Positions 44,081 through 56,143 of a stretch of DNA of 64,000 nt are shown one piece after another (the first letter of the stretch is position 1; every line of letters begins with the position of its first letter). The position numbers were made by a program, and so were the translations under genes. The notes under the pieces were generated by a model, which was not told the origin of the DNA, did no database searches, and saw only the letters and a list, made by a program, of their open reading frames with translations. The stretch is from Platanthera guangdongensis (Eukaryota; Streptophyta; Magnoliopsida; Asparagales; Orchidaceae). The DNA is taken from the NCBI GenBank assembly GCA_039583875.1, contig CM077153.1, positions 113,704,568 through 113,768,567 of the forward strand, given 5' to 3'.

Positions 44081-44930
44081 GCAGACTGAGCGGATACAGA
44101 AAACCAATCCGTTCATAATAGAAATGATCAAACTTATATAACATGAAAATCATTCTGCGAACTGTGCGGATATAGAAGACCAATCCGCTTATAACAGGAA
44201 TAATCTATAAACTTGAATATGGACTACTTGAGCGGATACAGAAAACCAATCCGCTCATAATAGAAATGATCTATTGCTTGTGACCAGGTGGGCAGGTGAG
44301 CCTGAGCGGCATACTTTCCTCACCGGGCTTCAAGCTATAAGATCAACCCAAGTAGGCGGACGGATCGGATAGAGAAAACCAGTCCGCTAAAGATAACCAG
44401 CTTGCAATCCCAAGGAAACTTCCAAACTGTGCGGATAACGAATCCAGTCCGCCAAAGATAGAAATGATCTATAGCTTGCGACCAGGTGGGCAGGTGAGCC
44501 TGCGCGGCATACTTTCCTCACCGGGCTACAAGCTATAAGATCAACCCAAGCAGGCGGACTCTGCGGATAGAGAAAATCAGTCCGCCAAAGATATAGAAAT
44601 GACCTATAACTCGCGACCAGGTGGGCAGGTGAGCCTGGGCGGCATACTTTCCTCACCGGGCTACAAGCTATAAGATCAACCCAAACCGGCGGACTGAGCG
44701 GACGCAGAAGACCAGTCCGCAGATAATTCCCTGCGAAGAGCAAGATGCTCACTTGGCGGAACGGTTCCCTGCCCTCTTGCATGGAGTACAGTCTAAGCTG
44801 TGGGTCTCCTGCAGGCACTGCTTCAGGGTACCATGGAGTGTTCGAGAGTTACAAGCTAAGATGACCCGCGGGCAGGTGAGCCGGAACGGCATACTTTCCT
44901 CATGTGATCATCGAAGTTGTAACAATATCC
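44081..44930. repeat. Tandem-repeat zone of Tat-A 3' region
   Basis: Two interleaved repeats. A 65-85 base core beginning GACCAGGTGGGCAGGTGAG starts at 44282, 44480 and 44615, with a diverged copy at 44863. A shorter unit, GCGGATACAGAAAACCAATC with variants, occurs near 44090, 44171, 44231, 44367, 44433 and 44563. Such tandem repeats between pol and the 3' LTR are common in Tat/Ogre-type elements. Confidence 0.85.
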
Positions 44931-45404
44931 CTAAAGCGGTGTGGTAGAGCTTTACACCCACCTTGCCCTCCATAATGCAAAGGTGGGGTCAGGTACCTGC
45001 CGGGATCCGAAGTCCAGAATCCAACCGCGCTAGAGCCTGCAAGCTCCCACTACACGGTGCGAAATCTCCTCGCAACACGTGGTCTTCGTGGTGTTACGCT
45101 AATGACAACGGCTCTAGGGGAGGTCTAGCTGAACTCGGCGATGTCTCCTGGTATCAGGGAACCGTTATAGGTCTTTGGGAGAGAGAGAAAACACTAGAAA
45201 AAATGTCAGTATGGATTCTTTGATTAAGAAAATGCATTTGCAAAGGAAGCATAAGAAAGAAAAAGGGAGTTCGGGTGTAGAACCGTTTTTGAAATCTCTC
45301 TTAGCGCCTTATCTGTTATGATTACAACAAAACACTCGAAGAAGTGTTAGCAAGCAGTTTCTATTCATAACAATTTTTGAAGAGGATACACAAAGTAGAA
45401 GGAG
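44931..45404. other. Unassigned stretch between repeat zone and integrase stop
   Basis: I see no gene. It lacks the GCGGAC words that surround it. It may be an untranslated part of the Tat 3' region. Confidence 0.4.
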
Positions 45405-45406
45405 GT

Positions 45407-46396
45407 TTAAGAATAGAACCGCTTGAGGTCGTCCCCACTCCACGTGTGTGGTATATCCTCTCCTTCGTATGTCTGTAAGCGATAAGCGCCGCTTTTTAAT
45501 GCTTCTTTGACGACAAAAGGGCCGGCCCAATTTGGATTAAGCTTTCCAACTGAACCAGCTCGTGCAGTAGCATCAACCTTCTTTAGAACTAGATCTCCCA
45601 CTTGGAAGTGTTTGATCCTTACATTTTGATCGAAGTAACGGGCCATCCTCCTTTTGACCTCTTCCTGCCTTATGGCTGCTTGATCTCTGACCTCCTCGAT
45701 GTGTTCCAAGCTGATCCTCATCTCCTCATTATTCAACTCAGCCCAATCATCAACACCTTCTCTTGCAAGCAGCACTCTGGGTGACGGGACTTCAAACTCA
45801 ATCGGGATGAGTGCCTCTGAGCCATGAGAGAGTTTGAATGGAGTCTCCCCGGTTGCGGATGATGGCATTGTCCTAAGGGACCAGAGGACTGATGGAAGCT
45901 GATCAGCCCAACTGCCCTTGAGATTCTGCACTTTCTTTTTCAGCAAGTTGAGGATCTGCTTGTTGGCAGCTTCCACCTGGCCATTGCTTCTGGGATGATG
46001 AACTGATGCAAAACGCAGCTCTGTTCCGATCTGCCTGCAAAAATTTATCATCTCTGAGTTGTTGAATTGTGGCCCATTGTCAGTGATTATTGCCATTGGT
46101 ATCCCGTGCCGGCAGACAATTTCTCCCCAAATGAAGTTCTTGACGATCTGAGTAGTTGTCTTAGCCAATGCCTTGGCTTCGATCCACTTGCTGAAGTAGT
46201 CGATCATTACGATGATAAAATGTCGTTGCCCGCTTGCCAAGGGAAAAGGACCAATGAGATCCATTCCCCAAACCGCAAAGGGCCAAGGAGTTGCAATCGA
46301 CCTGAGGGACTGAGCTGCTTGGTGCTAAAGTGGAGCAAACTTCTGACATTGAATACACCTTCTGGCGCAGATCTCTGAGTATTTCTTCATTGTGGG
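45407..46396 (-). pseudogene. pol: Tat-A pol: integrase
   Basis: The zinc-binding part begins upstream (EVHSGECGSHSGARTL in the RNase H reading) and ends CARRCIQCQKFAPL after a TAG at 46397-46399. A second TAG lies at 46325-46327. From there the frame is open to 45407: DLIGPFP, first Asp in VMIDYFSKWIEA, second Asp in IITDNGPQFN, Glu in NGQVEAANK. The C-terminal block is NWAGPFVVKEALKSGAYRL. All three catalytic residues are present. The same frame runs through RNase H and integrase, and its only interruptions are two TAG codons at a Trp position (GYF-stop-PTM) and probably a Gln position. Confidence 0.93.
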
Positions 46397-47438
46397 CTAG
46401 AAATACCCTTGTCGCAGGACTCGTTTTTCAAGAGTTCTTGCTCCAGAGTGGCTTCCACACTCTCCTGAGTGAACCTCCTGCAAAACAGTGTGAGCTTCTT
46501 CTTCTGAAACACACCGGGCCATGGTTGAGAGGAAGGTCTTTCTATAAAGGATTCCCGCCACTAGAAAGTAGTGAGCTGCTTTTATTCTGAACTTTTTCTT
46601 GTCTCTAACTGTATGATGATAATTTCCTGTTGACAGATATAGGATGAATGGGTCCATCCAAGAGGCGCATTGATCTACTTGCATCAAATCTCCTTCTACC
46701 ACTGCCGGACGGAAGAGCTCGGAAGTTGTGCCTCCTGAAGGCATCCCATGCTTAGAGAGAAAATCGGCCTCCTCATTCTCTGTTCTGGGGATATGTTCGA
46801 TGGTGAAGCTTTTAAACCTTCCGACTTCTATTTTCACAAGAGCTAGATATTTTTTCAAGACTGGCTCCCTTGCTTCGAAGTTGCCGAGGACTTGCGACGC
46901 CATTACCAGAGAATCGGTTTTGATGTGGACATGATCGATTCCTAATTCCCTTGCGAGCCTCAAACCTGCTAGCAGAGATTCAGATTCGGCCTGGTTATTT
47001 GTTACTGGAAAGTAAAACTTGATGGCTTGCTCCAACTTGACTCCGTTTGGATTGATGAGAACCACTCCTGCTCCAGAAGAACTTCTGCCTGAGGCACCAT
47101 CAACATAGATGGTCCAAGCCAAAGGTGACCTTTCTGTCTGATCAGAACTGGACTCTGGCATGTCAATCAGAAAATCTGCTAGGACTTGAGATTTGATGGC
47201 TGTCTTGGGCACATAAGAGATTTCAAATTCACTTAGCTCTATTGCCCACTTAGCTAGTCTGCCGGAATGCTCGGGCTTTTCCAACACACCCTTCAAAGGT
47301 TGATCGATGATGACTTGAATTGAATGTGCTTGGAAGTATGGGCGAAGCCTGCGAGCTGACATGACCAGTGCCAAGGCTACCTTCTCCAGGATCGGATACC
47401 GCGTCTCTGCACTCTTCAGAATATGGTACGGATATCAC
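46397..47438 (-). pseudogene. pol: Tat-A pol: RT end and RNase H
   Basis: The reading starts at the Chromo-2 junction with KSAETRYPILEKVALALV, the usual RT-RNase H connection, then LRPYFQAHSIQVIIDQPL and AIELSEFEISYVPK. The RNase H proper has IYVDGASG (Asp), NNQAESE (Glu), IKTDSLVMASQ (Asp) and ENEEADFLSK (Asp), so all four acidic residues are there. The polymerase core and everything before it are absent. Confidence 0.92.
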
Positions 47439-47787
47439 GATACATGTTTGGCACCTATAACAAGCTCGATGGTTAAATCGATTTCTCTCTGAGGTGGAGC
47501 TCCAGGGAGATATTCGGGGAAAACGACATCAAACTCTAACACCACAGAGATGCTGATCAAACCAGTCTTGGGCTTCATAGCCTCTAATAGGGTGAAGAAT
47601 AACTCAGGACCTTCATGTACTGCTTTGACTACCTAGAGAGCAGAGATTAGCATCTTGCTTGAACCCTTCATGCCAGAGAAGGCAGATTCACATCCAATAT
47701 TTATCCCTACTTTGACCAAAGATTATATCAAACTCTACTATCGGTAGTAGTGATGCTTCCAAGTCAAAGTCTTGACTTCCTATCCGC
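47439..47787 (-). pseudogene. pol: Chromo-2 pol: protease end and linker to RT
   Basis: Minus-strand readings give SQDFDLEASLLPIVEFDIIF, the second protease block, then a linker with EFDVVFPEYLPGAPPQREIDL, the standard lead to chromovirus RT. It is cut at about 47439 by Tat-A. It joins 59041 onward across Athila-1, which carries the active-site half of the same protease. Confidence 0.85.
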
Positions 47788-47792
47788 ACCTT

Positions 47793-49386
47793 TGATAGAT
47801 AATCTTATAGAATTTGTTTTTGAAAGAGAGAAGATGAAGATGAAGATGATATTTTCTGATTCTATATCCAATAAGGGCAAGAATACTTTATTGTTTATTG
47901 TATAAGATATTGAAGTTCAACATCAAGGTCGTATTTCCCAGGGAGTATTGATTACTTCTACTTTGAGGTTTGCTATTATTTTATCAGATGATTATTTTGG
48001 TTAATTTCTTAATTAAAACAATGTTAAGTTGCACGTTATAAAAAAAGGGTTAAAACTTATGGAGGAAAGATTAGTACTCGATTTTGAATCACTTTTGCAT
48101 GCGTTAATCAAAATGAAATAACAAATTGAATCTTAATATAGTAAAATCCTACTTGACCGTAGGGTTTCCCGAAGTTTGAACAAGCTCCTCTCAGAGAAGT
48201 GACCAACTGAGCTTACGAAGATCCTACAGAACACTTGTCCTGTATTCGGATGCCTAAAACTCGCCTTACGTGGTGAACCCCGCTATTGGATTTGACTCAA
48301 ATCCAGGAGATTTACATCATTCTCTCGATAGAGGTGTGTGCAACTCTCTTTACTCTTGGGTGATCAATTCAAACTGCGTGCCTCTCCCCTAGATAGGAAT
48401 GAAAACCTAAGTGATGGCTATATATCGATAATATAGTCCCACTATATTTAAATCAAGAGTAAATCGAAGATCAAAATTTTAAAAAGAGAAAGAATGCTAA
48501 AAGAACATAACTTGATCAACTCATCCTCAGATCATCGCGATCGAGTACTAATGAGGATTTAGTTACTTATAGTGTGGGAAATGAAAATCATGTTAAGAAT
48601 AAGCAAAATAAGAGTGTGTGAGAGAGAAAGGGAATAGCAAACTATTTTATTTCTTATTAAAATGAAGTTACAAAAATGGCATAGAGATATTACAAAGAAA
48701 GATTGCAGAAAGATTTATAAGTACGATGAAAGAGATTGCAAGAACATTAAAGCATGAAAACATTAAGCTAAAACACTCTAAAAATAAACTCCCAACAACT
48801 CTTTAGAAGGTTCAAATCTCGTCCCGGAACACTTGGATCTTGCAGGTATTTATAGAATTTTTTCTGGGAAGTACACCCCCCCCCCTACATGCCCGTGTAG
48901 GGGGGCGTGTAGGGTTTGTTGACTTCTGCTAATGGAAATCTGGCAGGATGGAGATTGGCTCGGGAGTTGGGGTACATGCTAAGTCACACACATATGTAGG
49001 GGAGGGTAAGGTTCGGCGTATCAGATGAGTGGGTCAAATTCGCATTTCAGCGCATCTTTGGAACTTGGCAGGACACGCTCCAAGAACACTGGCGGATTTG
49101 GTTACACGGTTGTGACCCGTGGGAGTGTAAGGTGGATTTTTTTGGATAAGAACTTCAGACCATTGCTTCATTCCAATTGGGTTACATGCCCAAGGTACAT
49201 GCCCGTGTAAGGAGTATACGGTCATGACCAAAAAATGTCACAATCCTGAAAAATAGAAAATAAGCTAAGTTAGAATAATTTTTATAAAAGAAACTAATGA
49301 TAGACTCCAAATTCAAGTAGTATTTAATTTAAAACAAGAAAATTTAAAGATTTACACAGTAATTTAAACTAAAATGAGCAACATCA
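47793..49386 (-). repeat. Athila-1 3' LTR
   Basis: Homologous to 57312-59035 over its length. TATA box TTCTATAAATACC on minus at 48847-48856. Upstream U3 (48870-49240) contains ACATGCCCGTGTA-type palindromes and a C-run at 48878-48886. On the minus strand it starts TGATGTTGCTC after the tract GCTTGGGGACAAGC (about 49406-49420). Confidence 0.9.
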
Positions 49387-51040
49387 AATTCCAGCACACT
49401 AAGTATTATGCTTGTCCCCAAGCAAACACATACAATCTAGCAAAAATAAATATGACTAATCAATCAATTTGGCTATGCTGAGCACGAGTATGATGCAAAA
49501 TTAGAACTAGAGAAAATATGAAAAATTAACCGAAATTTTTACTTAACCATGACATGAAATTTTATAGAATTCACTAATATAAAAATAAATCATCCCAAGT
49601 TTTAGCAAAAGTAAAAACCAAGTAATGAGATGAATGAAAGAGGCATGTTGAGTTGTTACTAAAATCTAAGGACAATTTATACCGACCCCAATTCAAATCA
49701 CGAGTCTAAACTCCTACCTAAAGGCTTACCCAATTTACTTTTTCGCTATATAACTAAAAATTAACTTAGAAGTATGAATCAATAAGACTTTATTAGGTGT
49801 AACTTTATACTTGGGTTTAAGGTGTGGAATTCAAAATATAAATGTGAAGGGTTAAGACACACTAAAAAAGAAGAGCTTTGCAGAAAAATGTATGCTAGTA
49901 AGAATGCATTTTTTTAATAATTTTTTTATTTTCTTTTCATACACATTTCATCATTTTTCTCTTTTTATTTGTTTTTGGTTTTTTAAATTTTTTTGTAGCA
50001 AAAGGATAATCACATAAGAACTCCACCATTTTCACAAATAAGAAGCAATGAAAAGATATAAATAAAGCTCTAAATTTTAAGCAACAGTCTGGGTAGGCTA
50101 TTTGGCTTTATCAAAAATAGGTGGGGCTATAGAAGAAAGGGGGAAAAGAACAAAGTGGCTAGCAACGGTTAAGATTTTATGGCTTGGAAAGCAAAAGCTC
50201 AAATGAATCAAGAGGTGACATAAATCATTTTCATGCTCCTAAGTCTATTTTTACCAAAACTTTGAAAAATACAAGAGGTGCAAGACTAGTTAGGAAATAG
50301 TGAAACTTGACCCTTCAAGAAAGCGAATATAATAAGCATTTAGATTGATTGCATCTACTACACTAATCACAAGTCAATATGACGAAGATTGTTAAAAGAG
50401 AAAACAAGTGATGCTAGATATATATGAGTGAAAAACATAAAAAAGAAAATCATAAGAAAGTGCAAAAATTCAATAGATTTTTCAACATATCATGCTACAT
50501 CTAATTAGGAAAACTACACGAGTCAACATATTACTCGGGAAACATAGCCAAAATGAAAATTAGAAAAATTTATCAAGCTAAATAAGTGCAGAAATGATCA
50601 AAAACAAGAAAACACTGTCGTGGGGTACTAAAGACTAAGTAAAATTTAACTCAAATTACTAAAGGTTTTATAAATGTTTTGAAATTTTTTAAAATAAGGA
50701 ATGATTTAAATGAGGACAGACACCCCTATAAATAAATTAAACAGTGTCCCCAATGTTCAAAGATAAGTGTGAAGAGGAAAAAAAAAGGACTGGAGGGTAG
50801 GGGGAGATGGCTTCCCGGCTAGCGAAGGACGGGAAGGCCGCAACTGAAATCCTGCAGAAAATTATTAATATAACAAAATAATAATAATAAGGATAACTAT
50901 GGGGTGCGTCCCACAAATGCTTTTTTAAAGGTCGCGAGCCTGACCCACATGGCGGCAAAAGATTATAAATTGTGGAGTGTGAAGGCCTCGATTTTCCCTC
51001 CCACCGAATCGCTCGCAAGATAGAGTTTTAAACAATGAAC
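49387..51040 (-). other. Athila-1 3' noncoding region
   Basis: About 1.65 kb of A/T-rich sequence between the LTR and the integrase end. Athila relatives often carry an env-like ORF here. I find no convincing remnant of one. The polypurine-like tract lies at its left end. The 93-residue open frame at 50737-51018 has no recognisable feature. Confidence 0.7.
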
Positions 51041-51047
51041 GTTGACT

Positions 51048-51944
51048 TTAAACGACCCTTTTCTGGGTGGGAGATAAGAACGGTCCCATATGACCAAACC
51101 TCTTTGACTTCAAAGGGGCCGGATCATCGAGATTTAGTTTGCCAAGAAAAAGTTGCAAACATGAATTAAATAGAAGCAGAAGATCACCCAGCCTAAAACT
51201 TTTGGGGTGTTTTAGTCGTTGATCGTGATAAGACTTAACTTTTTTCTTTATAAAGGAAATTACTTTCATACCCATTCGCACGCCACTTGTCTAGCTCATT
51301 CAATTGAAATTTTTGTAAATCAGCGGATAAAGTTGGGTCAAGGTTTAAAACTTTCCAAAAACTAGTTGATATGGCGTACAACTAATGGCGGTTTTGTACA
51401 TCGTACGATAAGCCCAAAGTGTGTCTTCTAACTTGACGTACCAATCTTTTCTACTTATAGAAATATTTTTTTCCAAAATTCTTGTTAACTCCCAATTAAC
51501 GACTTCCACTTGACCGTTAAATTGGGGGAGATAAGCAGTGGATAGTTTTTTTGTAACGCCATAATGTGTGAGTAATTTATTAATTTGGGTGTTACAAAAG
51601 TGCGATCATCTATCGCTAATCAAGGATCGTGGAGTGCCAAATCTAGAAAATTATGTTTTCAAATATCCTAAGACAACTTTAGCTTCATTTTTAGGAAAAT
51701 CTTGGGCTTTCGCCCACCCAGAGACATAATCTACCGCAACTAGAATATAGTAATTGCATGACGAAGAGGGAAAAGGTGATTCAAAATCTATGCCCAAGAG
51801 ATCAAACATTTCAAATTTGAAGAAGTAAGTTTGAGGCATTTCAGAGGTGGCAGAGATATTACCTATTCGTTGGCAAGCATCGCAAGAACTTACAAATTGG
51901 TGTGCATCCTTAAAAATTGATGGCCAATAAAAACGTGCCTCCAA
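51048..51944 (-). pseudogene. pol: Athila-1 pol: integrase
   Basis: The 51651-51944 piece has EARFYWPSIFKDAHQFVSSCDACQRIGN (zinc domain, Athila type), LLGIDFESPFPSS and ILVAVDYVSGW with the first Asp. The core around the second Asp and Glu (51300-51650) is broken. The 51048-51281 piece is the C-terminus with HPKSFRLGDLLLLFNSCLQLF and GKLNL. Confidence 0.88.
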
Positions 51945-52013
51945 AATCTTCCTTGTAGTGCAGCTTGCATGGTAGTGGCCTCCAGTTGGTCCTTCATGGC
52001 AGTGCTTCAGAAT

Positions 52014-52560
52014 TTATAGTCCTTCTTGGGAGACACTCCTCCTTACCACTTGGTCCACACAAATCCAAAATAGAAAAGGTTCTTCCCAAAAGTAAAATTT
52101 CAAATTAGAGAAGAATTTCTTATTCTTGTCTAAAGAGATAAAGTGCTCTTCAGGAAATGCATCATCCATTTTGCCATTAACAGCTTCAACATTTGGGCTC
52201 TTCAGTCGGGACAAGTGATCAACAGCTAGGTTCTTTACACCCTTCTTATCTTTGATCTCCACATCGAACACTTGGAGGAGCAAAATCCACCTGATTAACC
52301 ATGGCTTTGTGATGAGCTTGGCAAGAAAATAATGAAGTGCGGATTGATCCGTAAAGACTACTACTTTTGATAAAGTAAAATATAATCAAAATTTATCAAA
52401 AGCAAATATCACTGCTAAAAGTTCTTCCTCCGTAGTGGAGTAATTCGCTTGAGTGGAGTTCAAAATTTTACTAGCATAATAAATAGGATGAAAAGCTTTG
52501 TTAATGCGCTGTCCTAATACCGAACCAACAACAAAGTTACTAACATCACACATAAGTTGA
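52014..52560 (-). pseudogene. pol: Athila-1 pol: RNase H
   Basis: LLLQVFDVEIKDKKGVKNLAVDHLSRL is the end block of Athila RNase H. Preceding pieces up to about 52560 include FAFQLMCDVSNFVVGSVLGQ in a degraded frame. Confidence 0.82.
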
Positions 52561-53460
52561 AAGGCAAACTCTAATTAGTGCAACTAAAATAGGCGAATTA
52601 ATAAGTTTATCTTTAATAGTTGAAAACACATAAAGACAACCAGAATTAAAAATAAAAGGAACATCTGATTCAAGCAAATGAGTCAGCGACTTAGTGATTT
52701 TAGAAAAGTCTTTAAAAAATGACGATAAAAACTAGCATGGCTGAGAAAACTTCTAATCGCTTTAATCGTAGTTGGCGGAGACAATTTTTTGGTAATTTCG
52801 ATTTTTGCGCATACTACTTCGACTCCTTTATGAGAAATTTTGTTGCCGAGAACTAACCCTTCCTTGACCATAAAATGACATTTTTCCAAGTTTAGGACAA
52901 GGTTAGTCTCTTCACACTTTTTTAAAACCATTTTTAAATATTTTAAACAAAAATCGAAATTATCTCCAAAAAAACGAAAAGTCATTCAAGAAAATTTCCA
53001 TAATATCACCTACAAGTTCATCAAAAATAGCTAGCATACACCTTTGGAATGTAGGTGGCGCATTACATAAACCGAAAGGTATTCGATAATAAGCAAACGT
53101 GCCACACGAACATGTAAAAGTGGCTTTCTCTTGGTCTTCGGAAGCGATGGTTATTTGAAAATAACCTGATAGAGCATCGAGAAAGCAGTAAAAATCGTGC
53201 CCAGAAAGTCATTCTAAAATTTGATCCATAAACGGGAGAGGAAAGTGATCCTTCCTAGTTGCGTCGTTTAGTTTTCTAAAGTGTATAAACATACGCCAGC
53301 ACGTTATGGTTTGAGTAGGAATTAGTTCATTATTTTCATTAAAAACTACCGTCACTCTGCCCTTTTTTGCACGACTTGAACTAGACTAACCCACGAGCTT
53401 TCGGTAATAGGAATATAATTCCTGTGTCGATTAATTTAATAACCTCTGCCTTAACTACTT
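52561..53460 (-). pseudogene. pol: Athila-1 pol: reverse transcriptase, catalytic Asp altered
   Basis: Readable blocks in order: DQILE-x-LSGHDFYCFLDALSGYFQI, then RIPFGLCNAPPTFQRCMLAIF, then the catalytic block. Athila has Met-Asp-Asp there; here it is Leu-Asn-Asp at 52981-52989. This is followed by 52683-52985 with LKYLKMVLKKCEETNLVLNLEKCHFMV and GLVLGNKISHKG. Several frame changes are required. Confidence 0.85.
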
Positions 53461-53463
53461 CTT

Positions 53464-53890
53464 TCATGTTTGGATTAAGTCAGAATTAGGATTGAATGGA
53501 ACGACGTGAATTTTCTTCCAAACAAATTTTATACATTCAAAATGTGGACTAATACCACGGATATCCGAAATTTTCCATACGATGGCGTGGCAGTGCTCTT
53601 TTAAAACATTAATCAATTGTTGGCTTGGGAAATTTGAGAGAGAAGAAGAAATAATAACTGGAATTTGACAATCAGGTTCCAAGAAAGCATATTTTAAATG
53701 CTAGGGTAATTGTTTTAATTCATGTTTGGGAGGAAGTTCATAAGAAGTAGATAAAATAATTTCTTTATTTTCAATAATTTCAAAATTCAGAGCATTTAAA
53801 ATAGGTGTGTCATTTTATAAAGTGTTTAATATCTCTAGTGATTAGTTACAAGGGTTTAGGAAATCTATACTTGATTATTTTTCAGAAAAA
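53464..53890 (-). pseudogene. pol: Athila-1 protease-RT linker
   Basis: SSLSNFPSQQLINVLKEHCHAIVWKISDIRGISPHFECIKF matches the Athila linker pattern (LL..L+.+..AIGW.I.DI.GISP). Upstream, 53690-53890 is broken by stops. Confidence 0.8.
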
Positions 53891-53894
53891 GTTT

Positions 53895-54254
53895 CTAAAA
53901 AATAAACCGCATCGTCATTTGAAAGAGAGTTTTTAAAGAAGAATTTATTGAAATTGTGACCTCCTCATCATCAACCCTAAGTATAAGCTTTCCATTGGTT
54001 ACATCTATAATAACCTTAGAAGTAGCTAGAAAGGGACGAACGAGGATAAGGGGCACCTCAGTGTTTTCCTCGATATCTAAAATGACGAATTCAATAGGAA
54101 AAATAAACTTATCGACCTTCAGTAAAATGTCTTCGATAACGCCCATTGGATATTTGATTGAACGATCAGCGTGTTGAATGCTCATCTTAGTTTTACATGG
54201 CGTACCCAATTTTAGTTTTTTGCACAATGAGTAGGGCATGAGGTTGATGGTCAC
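53895..54254 (-). pseudogene. pol: Athila-1 protease
   Basis: TINLMPYSLCKKLKLG, QHADRSIKYPMGVIEDIL, KVDKFIFPIEFVILDIEEN and PLILVRPFLATSKVIIDV are the successive blocks of Athila protease. The active-site Asp block should lie just before residue 1. It falls in a degraded stretch at 54255-54290 (SRL-ADLR). Confidence 0.9.
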
Positions 54255-54985
54255 TCTTAAGTCTGCTAATGCATGTTTGACTAGAATATAACCAAAGAGG
54301 CACGTGATAGAGAAACTTCCCTGATCGTCTAGTTATTTCGATAAAGTTTTAAGAAAAATTGCTGAGCACTCGACATTAAGTGTTATGTGACATAATTCTT
54401 CTATTTTCTTCTTGCTAGTCAGCAAATATTTTAAATATTTTACAAACATTGGCATTTGTCAGATGACCTCACAAAATGTCAAATTTATTTGGATTTGCTT
54501 AAAAAGTTCCCCAAATTTGTGATAATTTTGATTTTTTCATAATAGAGGGATAGGGAAGAGATGTTTTGGAAAAATTTAAAGGAGAAAAAAGTGGAGGAGT
54601 AGGAGAAGAAACATCATTAGAATTTTCAATAGAAGAGGGAATATTTCAAACGGGGTGGGTGCACTTACTTCCTTGTCACTCCTAAGTGTGATAGCATTGA
54701 TTGAGTCTCGAGGTTTCGCGTCTGTGTTTCCTGGCAGAGTTCCAGGTTGGCGTTCATTTAATAATTAGGCGAGCTGCCCGACTTAACTTTCAAGATTATT
54801 AATAGGACTGGTTAGATTACGCAGAGTAGCATCAATATTCGCAACATATTTTGAAAACATTTCCTCAAAAGAGGGTACACAAGGCATAGGAGGTAGAAAA
54901 CTAGGTGGAAAAACTTTTGGAGGGCGGACCACATTCCCTGGATTAATCCAAGAGAAATTCGGGAGATACCGTAAATTTGGGTTAT
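54255..54985 (-). pseudogene. gag: Athila-1 gag C-terminal part
   Basis: Degraded coding sequence. Pieces such as FSWINPGNVVRPPKVFPPSF and EEMFSKYVANIDATLRNL (54790-54980) fit the Pro-rich and coiled C-terminal half of Athila Gag, but frames change repeatedly. Confidence 0.6.
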
Positions 54986-54990
54986 AAGTG

Positions 54991-56138
54991 TGTTGATGCA
55001 CGAAAACACAAAGGGGGGTCGAGCACCACCAGCTAACGGTTCGAACATCGGGGAATAGAGAGACTGCGAGTAGTGATCTACTAAGCGGATGAGGGCAGGA
55101 AGAACAGCAGGGCCGTGAGCCACGACAACAACAGACTTCACCCGTCGCGGCCTGAATGCCTCTCTTGCGACGGGCTTTCCCATGATTGAAGAAAGATTTG
55201 GTTACAAGTGAAAGGAAAAGGTTGACAAGAGCAGAGCGAGGAGGAGTCCGCAAGGCACAAGATTCGAGTCCGCAGCCTTTAACAAGTAGGCTCCTGGGTC
55301 CGAGTCAGCGTGCCTTGGGTGCACCACCTCCCCCCTATTTATAGGATAGGGGGCCTGCCCACACGGGCTGGACTAAAATAACCGGTTGCCCGGGGTACAG
55401 GAGAACCGGGCAGCGGTGATGGGAAGCAAAAAGAAAAGAACACGCCAGTCTGTGCTAAAGGGGCAGATTAGGCTCGCAGGCTGGAGCTCCCATCTGCTGC
55501 TAGGCGCGATCCTGCTAGAGGACGGCGGCCTGGGCTCGCGGGCTGAATGCCTCTCCTGTGACGGTCTTTCCCTTGATTGAAGAAAGATTTGGTTACAAGT
55601 GAAAGGAAAAGGTTGACAAGAGTAGAGCGAGGAGGAGTCCGCAAGGCACAAGATTCGAGTCCGCAGCCTTTAACAAGTAGGCTCCTGGGTCCGAGTCAGC
55701 GTGCCTTGGGTGCACCACCTCCCCCCTATTTATAGGATAGGGGGCCTGCCCAAACGGGCTGGGCTAAAATAACCGGCTGCCCGGGGTACAGGAGAACCGG
55801 GCAGCGGTGACGGGAAGCAAAAAGAAAAGAACACGTCAGTCCGCGCTAAAGGGGCGGACTGGGCTCGTGGGCTGGAGCTCCCGTCTGCTGGTATGCGCGA
55901 TCATGCTGGAGGACGGTGGCCTGGGCGGACGAGGCATTGCGTCCGCCGCTGTAGAGAATCCAGAGATCCCAAGTCGTGGCGGACTGAGCGAACAGATCCT
56001 TGAGTCCGCTGCTGGGGTATCATCCTTGGTGGCCGATTGGTACCTTTGCCGGACTGGGCGGACTGCCCAATTGAGTCCGCGAGTGTTGAAAGGGGGGTTT
56101 TGGCATCTTGTTGGATGTTGCGGACTGAGGGGTTAACA
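54991..56138 (-). repeat. Tat solo LTR with internal 391-bp tandem duplication
   Basis: It begins TGTTGATGCACG and ends GGGGTTAACA on plus, so the LTR reads on minus. It is flanked by an exact 5-bp duplication AAGTG (54986-54990 and 56139-56143) with no internal Tat sequence, so it is a solo LTR. The segment 55153-55543 is repeated as 55544-55934, making it 1148 bp instead of about 750. The duplicated part includes the TATA box (55336-55345 and 55727-55736 on minus). Confidence 0.93.
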
Positions 56139-56143
56139 AAGTG

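Larger units (their letters stand above)
38393..47438 (-). mobile_element. Tat-A, Tat-type Gypsy element with two antisense genes, 5' part missing
   Basis: The minus-strand order is RT end/RNase H, integrase, tandem-repeat zone, two genes on the opposite (plus) strand, then the 3' LTR. An RNase H of this type, the long 3' region and antisense extra ORFs fit the Tat lineage. The LTR inserted into Copia-3 after TGCGA (38388-38392), but the 5' half of the element and its other flank are missing. At about 47438 it abuts Chromo-2. Confidence 0.88.

Noticed and set aside
48878..48886. C-run and neighbouring G-run as functional quadruplex sites
   Set aside because: Single short runs in a diverged LTR; the partner LTR at about 58390 lacks the run.
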